A stretch of DNA of 23,736 nucleotides from assembly GCA_004151065.3 (NCBI GenBank), contig NWUY0300012074.1, positions 27,252 through 50,987 on the forward strand, written 5' to 3'. The notes under the pieces were generated by a model that was not told the DNA's origin, did no database searches, and worked only from the letters and a program-made list of their open reading frames with translations. Positions 21,045-23,736 of this stretch are shown here, in pieces; the first letter of the stretch is position 1; every line of letters begins with the position of its first letter. A program made the translations under genes and the position numbers. Source of the DNA: Larix sibirica (taxonomy: Eukaryota; Streptophyta; Pinopsida; Pinales; Pinaceae).

Positions 21045-22377
21045 AGACCGGATGTGGGTGTCCTCTCGACAACTGGACAACATGAAAGTGAGGAGCCTCG
21101 ACACCTCACTTAGCATGCATTAATCCCTCGACGGTCGAGGATGAAAGCTCATTCAAGCCATTTCAGGTTGACATCCCCTCAGCTGCTGGTGGGACGCGAT
21201 TTTGGTACCTAGTTCATTTAATTCGGCTCCTTAAAGGTTGATATGGCGCGTGTGGGAATCGGGAATCTCTACAGGGGATGGTTATGGGAGGAGGATGGGC
21301 GCCATTTCTCCATCATTCCTTGTCTCCCTGTCCGCGGGCGGTTGAATTGCTCTATGCTCTACAGTATTGGGCTATGGCTGTGGGTTTTGTTGCACTCTGT
21401 GCTCTCTGTGCTTCTCCCCTCACTAATGTCTTGGCAATGTGGTTATCCTCACCGTGGTAGCAGGATCTGGGGTAGGAACCAGCACAACCCTGCTCCTGTG
21501 TCTAAGGAAGGATACAACATGGGGGTCTCTATGCCGGTCCGAGTTCTCATTGACGACTAGGAAGCTCGCTTAGTCTTAGAGCACCTGGCCTTTGGGAGAG
21601 GTGGAGGCAGAATTAACCACTGCTGGATTATTAAAAACATGATGGGTTTGCTCATGGAGGATATGATAAGCAATTGGAGCTCTGTAAAGGATTATGTGCT
21701 TGCTGCCAGAGACAAGCTCATTGATGTGGATGACCGAATTGAGATTTTGGGCGCCACCTTCTCTTTAAAAGCACCTTCTTGTTGGACATTGTGGCCCATA
21801 CAACGTCGAGGTTGGGAGCAGCAGTGCTACAGGTGAACAGGCGGCTGGAAAGAACGTGCACTCAGATGGGATCTTGACTCCTTCAACTTCTTTCCCAACA
21901 CCTTCTACTGTTGGACCTCTCCCCATCAAAAGAGTTCGAAACCTTGTGGAACCTGAGCCCTTGATACCTCTCAAAGCTTCACCTCTGCTTGTCAAGCTGC
22001 CAGAGTCCGTTCCTGACGATGCCTTCCAGGGTGGATTCCCTATTATGGAGGAAGCGCCACCCGAGTAGATTGTTAATGAAGAACTTGACGCCGACTTTGC
22101 CGCCCACTGGTTCTCTTTGTTTTTTCCAGCTTTTATGTTATCGAATGCTCATTCGTTTTTTCACAAGTTAGTTATGTACAGTTTAAAGTGTGTTCAGAAA
22201 ACTCTAGTATGGTTTCCCTCTCGGGGGCGGGCTTTTTGTTGGGATCGAAATAGTCATATTATCATTTTTGACAGATTGGGATGGTGGCTTCACTGTCTCA
22301 GACCGCCTCAGGCGCCCACTAGCTATGTAATTTATCTCCTTTTCTGATCAATACAATTTGCAGACTTACAAAAAAAA
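21045..22377 (+). mobile_element. LINE-like or processed retroposed insert, copy 2
   Basis: Identical to 14285-15617, with the same flanking repeats at 21028-21044 and 22378-22394, the oligo-A tail at 22370-22377 and the palindrome at 21126-21140. The identity includes the target duplications, so this is duplication of the locus or of the contig, not a second insertion. Confidence 0.6.
21243..22347 (+). pseudogene. unrecognised coding remnant in the retroposed insert, copy 2
   Basis: Identical to 14483-15587, with the stops at 21558-21560 and 22066-22068 and the same frame change. No domain is recognised. Confidence 0.4.
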
Positions 22378-22474
22378 GAATTTTGAATCACCATTCAATG
22401 AGTAATCGGGGCCCCCAATTGATGTTGTGCAAACAAATTGGCTTGCTTAGTATGGTTACTGGAATGTTATTGAT

Positions 22475-22475
22475 N
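22475..22475. other. single N, contig junction
   Basis: Marks the right edge of the identical block. Sequence after it is not found elsewhere in the window. Confidence 0.9.
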
Positions 22476-23099
22476 AATGTTAGCACCTTTTTGAGTCCCT
22501 TTAAGTACACTATCCATGAACACGCCAAAGAGATATTCCATGCAATTAACAAGCAATAGAGTCATCTTACATCTCCTAGACAAATGGCGATGTGATAAAG
22601 AGGCTCCAAGACTATAGGTTTTCTAAGACCATGTCCAAACACTAATTGGAATACAAAATGCACAATCACAGTGCAAATTACAAATGTTTCATTGAGTTTT
22701 ATGGAGGCGGGGATGAGTTTTTGTGGACTACTGGAAAGGACCCCCAAATTTATAGGGGATAAGTGCACAATGTTGACAAAAATTAATTTAAAAGTTAAAA
22801 TATAAAAAAAACTATATATAAAAAAATAGTGATTCTAGATCATAGGATTATGATGCAACTCAACAAAAGTAGAATTTCCTAAATAATAGGTCCAAAGTAC
22901 CTTGTTTGGGTGGGTATTAATGTCCCTTCCAATAATATTATTAGTAGATATTAGGGTACAATATCCTAACAAAAATTGCGATCAAAACTAATGTTGTGAA
23001 TACCCCCCATTACCAAAAAGTATGCGACCTGTGTAGATAATATTTGGCATGGTCTGAATGCCACATAGACACTAGTTTGGGTAGGGGGTGACTAGAGGT

Positions 23100-23114
23100 C
23101 CTCAACAGTTGAGG
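23100..23114. repeat. 15-nt perfect palindrome, related to 14366-14380
   Basis: CCTCAAC and GTTGAGG flank a single A. It differs from the palindrome in the retroposed insert at the fifth and eighth positions and, by symmetry, the eleventh. Confidence 0.6.
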
Positions 23115-23535
23115 GATGTCTCTTAGTACCCATGTTTCTTGACATGATATGTATAGGGGATGTGCTGGAAGTCTCCCACGTCCTTGAGGGTGTCTCCTTT
23201 CATGTTTGAGTCTTCTCCTTTTGGTCCTAAAGTGGCCAAGGATGAGGAAATGCAGGGGATGAATCCCATAAGGGCCGGGGCAGGTTCCCGTGCAACATTG
23301 AAAATTACAAAGAATTGATTTCATGATAGATATTCTTATGAATATTGTGCACCTCATAAACTTAACAATTCAAGCAAACAACATTTGGGTAAACGATGGC
23401 ATGATGGTGCATAGAAAGTCGTCGATTGGTTTCCAAAATATTGGCATTAGCAATAATGAAGATGTCTCTCCTAATGTTGACTATTCTAGGACTTTGAACT
23501 TCAACCTCATCCCCCCACATCCAATTTCCGTTAGA

Positions 23536-23589
23536 TTCTTTCCTGCTCTTCAATCCCCTAGTTGATCTTCTTTCCTACTCTTCAATCCC
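23536..23589 (+). repeat. imperfect tandem duplication, 32-bp period
   Basis: A 22-base string starting ttctttcctgctc at 23536-23557 recurs at 23568-23589 with one mismatch. Pyrimidine-rich; probably slippage. Confidence 0.6.
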
Positions 23590-23736
23590 TTTGATTCCCA
23601 TTTCTCATTACACTAATCTCTTCTTCCAGACCTTGGAAAAATGTTTGTGTCACTTCTAACAAGGGCATGTTCACCTCCTGAACCTGCTTGTGTTTGCAAC
23701 CTGAAGACCACAAATTGTGCTTGAGAAAAGGAAACT

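Larger units (their letters stand above)
18860..22474 (+). repeat. 3,615-bp identical block, copy 2
   Basis: Same as 12100-15714. It ends at the N at 22475. The base run after that N (aatg) is the run with which copy 1 ends before its own N, so both contigs may run into the sequence that begins at 22476. Confidence 0.95.
22476..23736. other. unassigned sequence at the right edge
   Basis: Open frames of 68 and 115 codons on the minus strand (22562-22768, 23010-23357) and 80 codons on the plus strand (23323-23565) have no motif I recognise, and none is flanked by promoter or splice signals I trust. Decayed retroelement sequence is likely but unproven. A pyrimidine-rich imperfect duplication lies at 23536-23589. 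Confidence 0.4.

Noticed and set aside
22562-23357. Minus-strand frames of 68 and 115 codons near the right edge
   Set aside because: No recognisable domain, signal or splice context, so a gene call would be a guess.
1-23736. tRNA, rRNA, CRISPR or bacterial operon features
   Set aside because: No cloverleaf, ribosomal or regularly spaced repeat pattern was seen, and the content is that of a plant repeat region.

Overview
The window looks like intergenic DNA from a large-genome seed plant. A conifer or other gymnosperm is my best guess, because the sequence is AT-rich and packed with old, nested LTR retrotransposons whose gag motifs resemble those of plant Ty3/gypsy and Ty1/copia elements. 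I find no intact host gene, rRNA, tRNA or CRISPR array. Every recognisable coding region is a retroelement pseudogene with stops and frameshifts.

Layout. Positions 1-1080 are unassigned. Positions 1081-2120 hold the right part of a Ty3/gypsy LTR with a TATA box, followed by a tRNA-Asp-type primer-binding site (2126-2143) and a decayed Athila/Tat-like gag (2250-3586). A second, unrelated Ty3/gypsy gag follows directly (from 3916) and runs into a protease fragment that breaks off near 6125. The block 3328-6322 is repeated at 6324-9318, with a single N between the copies. Near 9116-9130 the second copy is interrupted by a composite unit. This unit holds a candidate plus-strand Ty1/copia-type LTR of about 1.9 kb with a primer-binding site at 10966, then a minus-strand Ty1/copia fragment (integrase zinc-finger region, protease, gag; 11400-12926) with its own primer-binding site and LTR (13171-13679). 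Further on lies a non-LTR-type insertion (14285-15617) with an oligo-A tail and 17-bp flanking direct repeats. The whole composite recurs at 15806-22474. Its first 3 kb are visibly diverged from the first copy, but its last 3,615 bp are base-for-base identical. Positions 22476-23736 are unassigned.

Caution on structure. Single Ns at 6323, 10618, 15719 and 22475 divide the window into five contigs, and the ends of the perfect repeats coincide with these Ns. The two long perfect duplications may therefore be unmerged contig overlaps rather than genomic duplications. The roughly 5-15% diverged pair (9116-12099 and 15806-18859) is the only large repeat that looks biologically real on its face.

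Functionally, nothing here forms a working pathway. The content is a fossil record: gypsy insertions, a composite copia insertion, and a retroposed segment with a poly(A) tail. No convincing new biological system was found. The most interesting item is the composite unit with two opposed copia-type primer-binding sites, which exists in two diverged copies.
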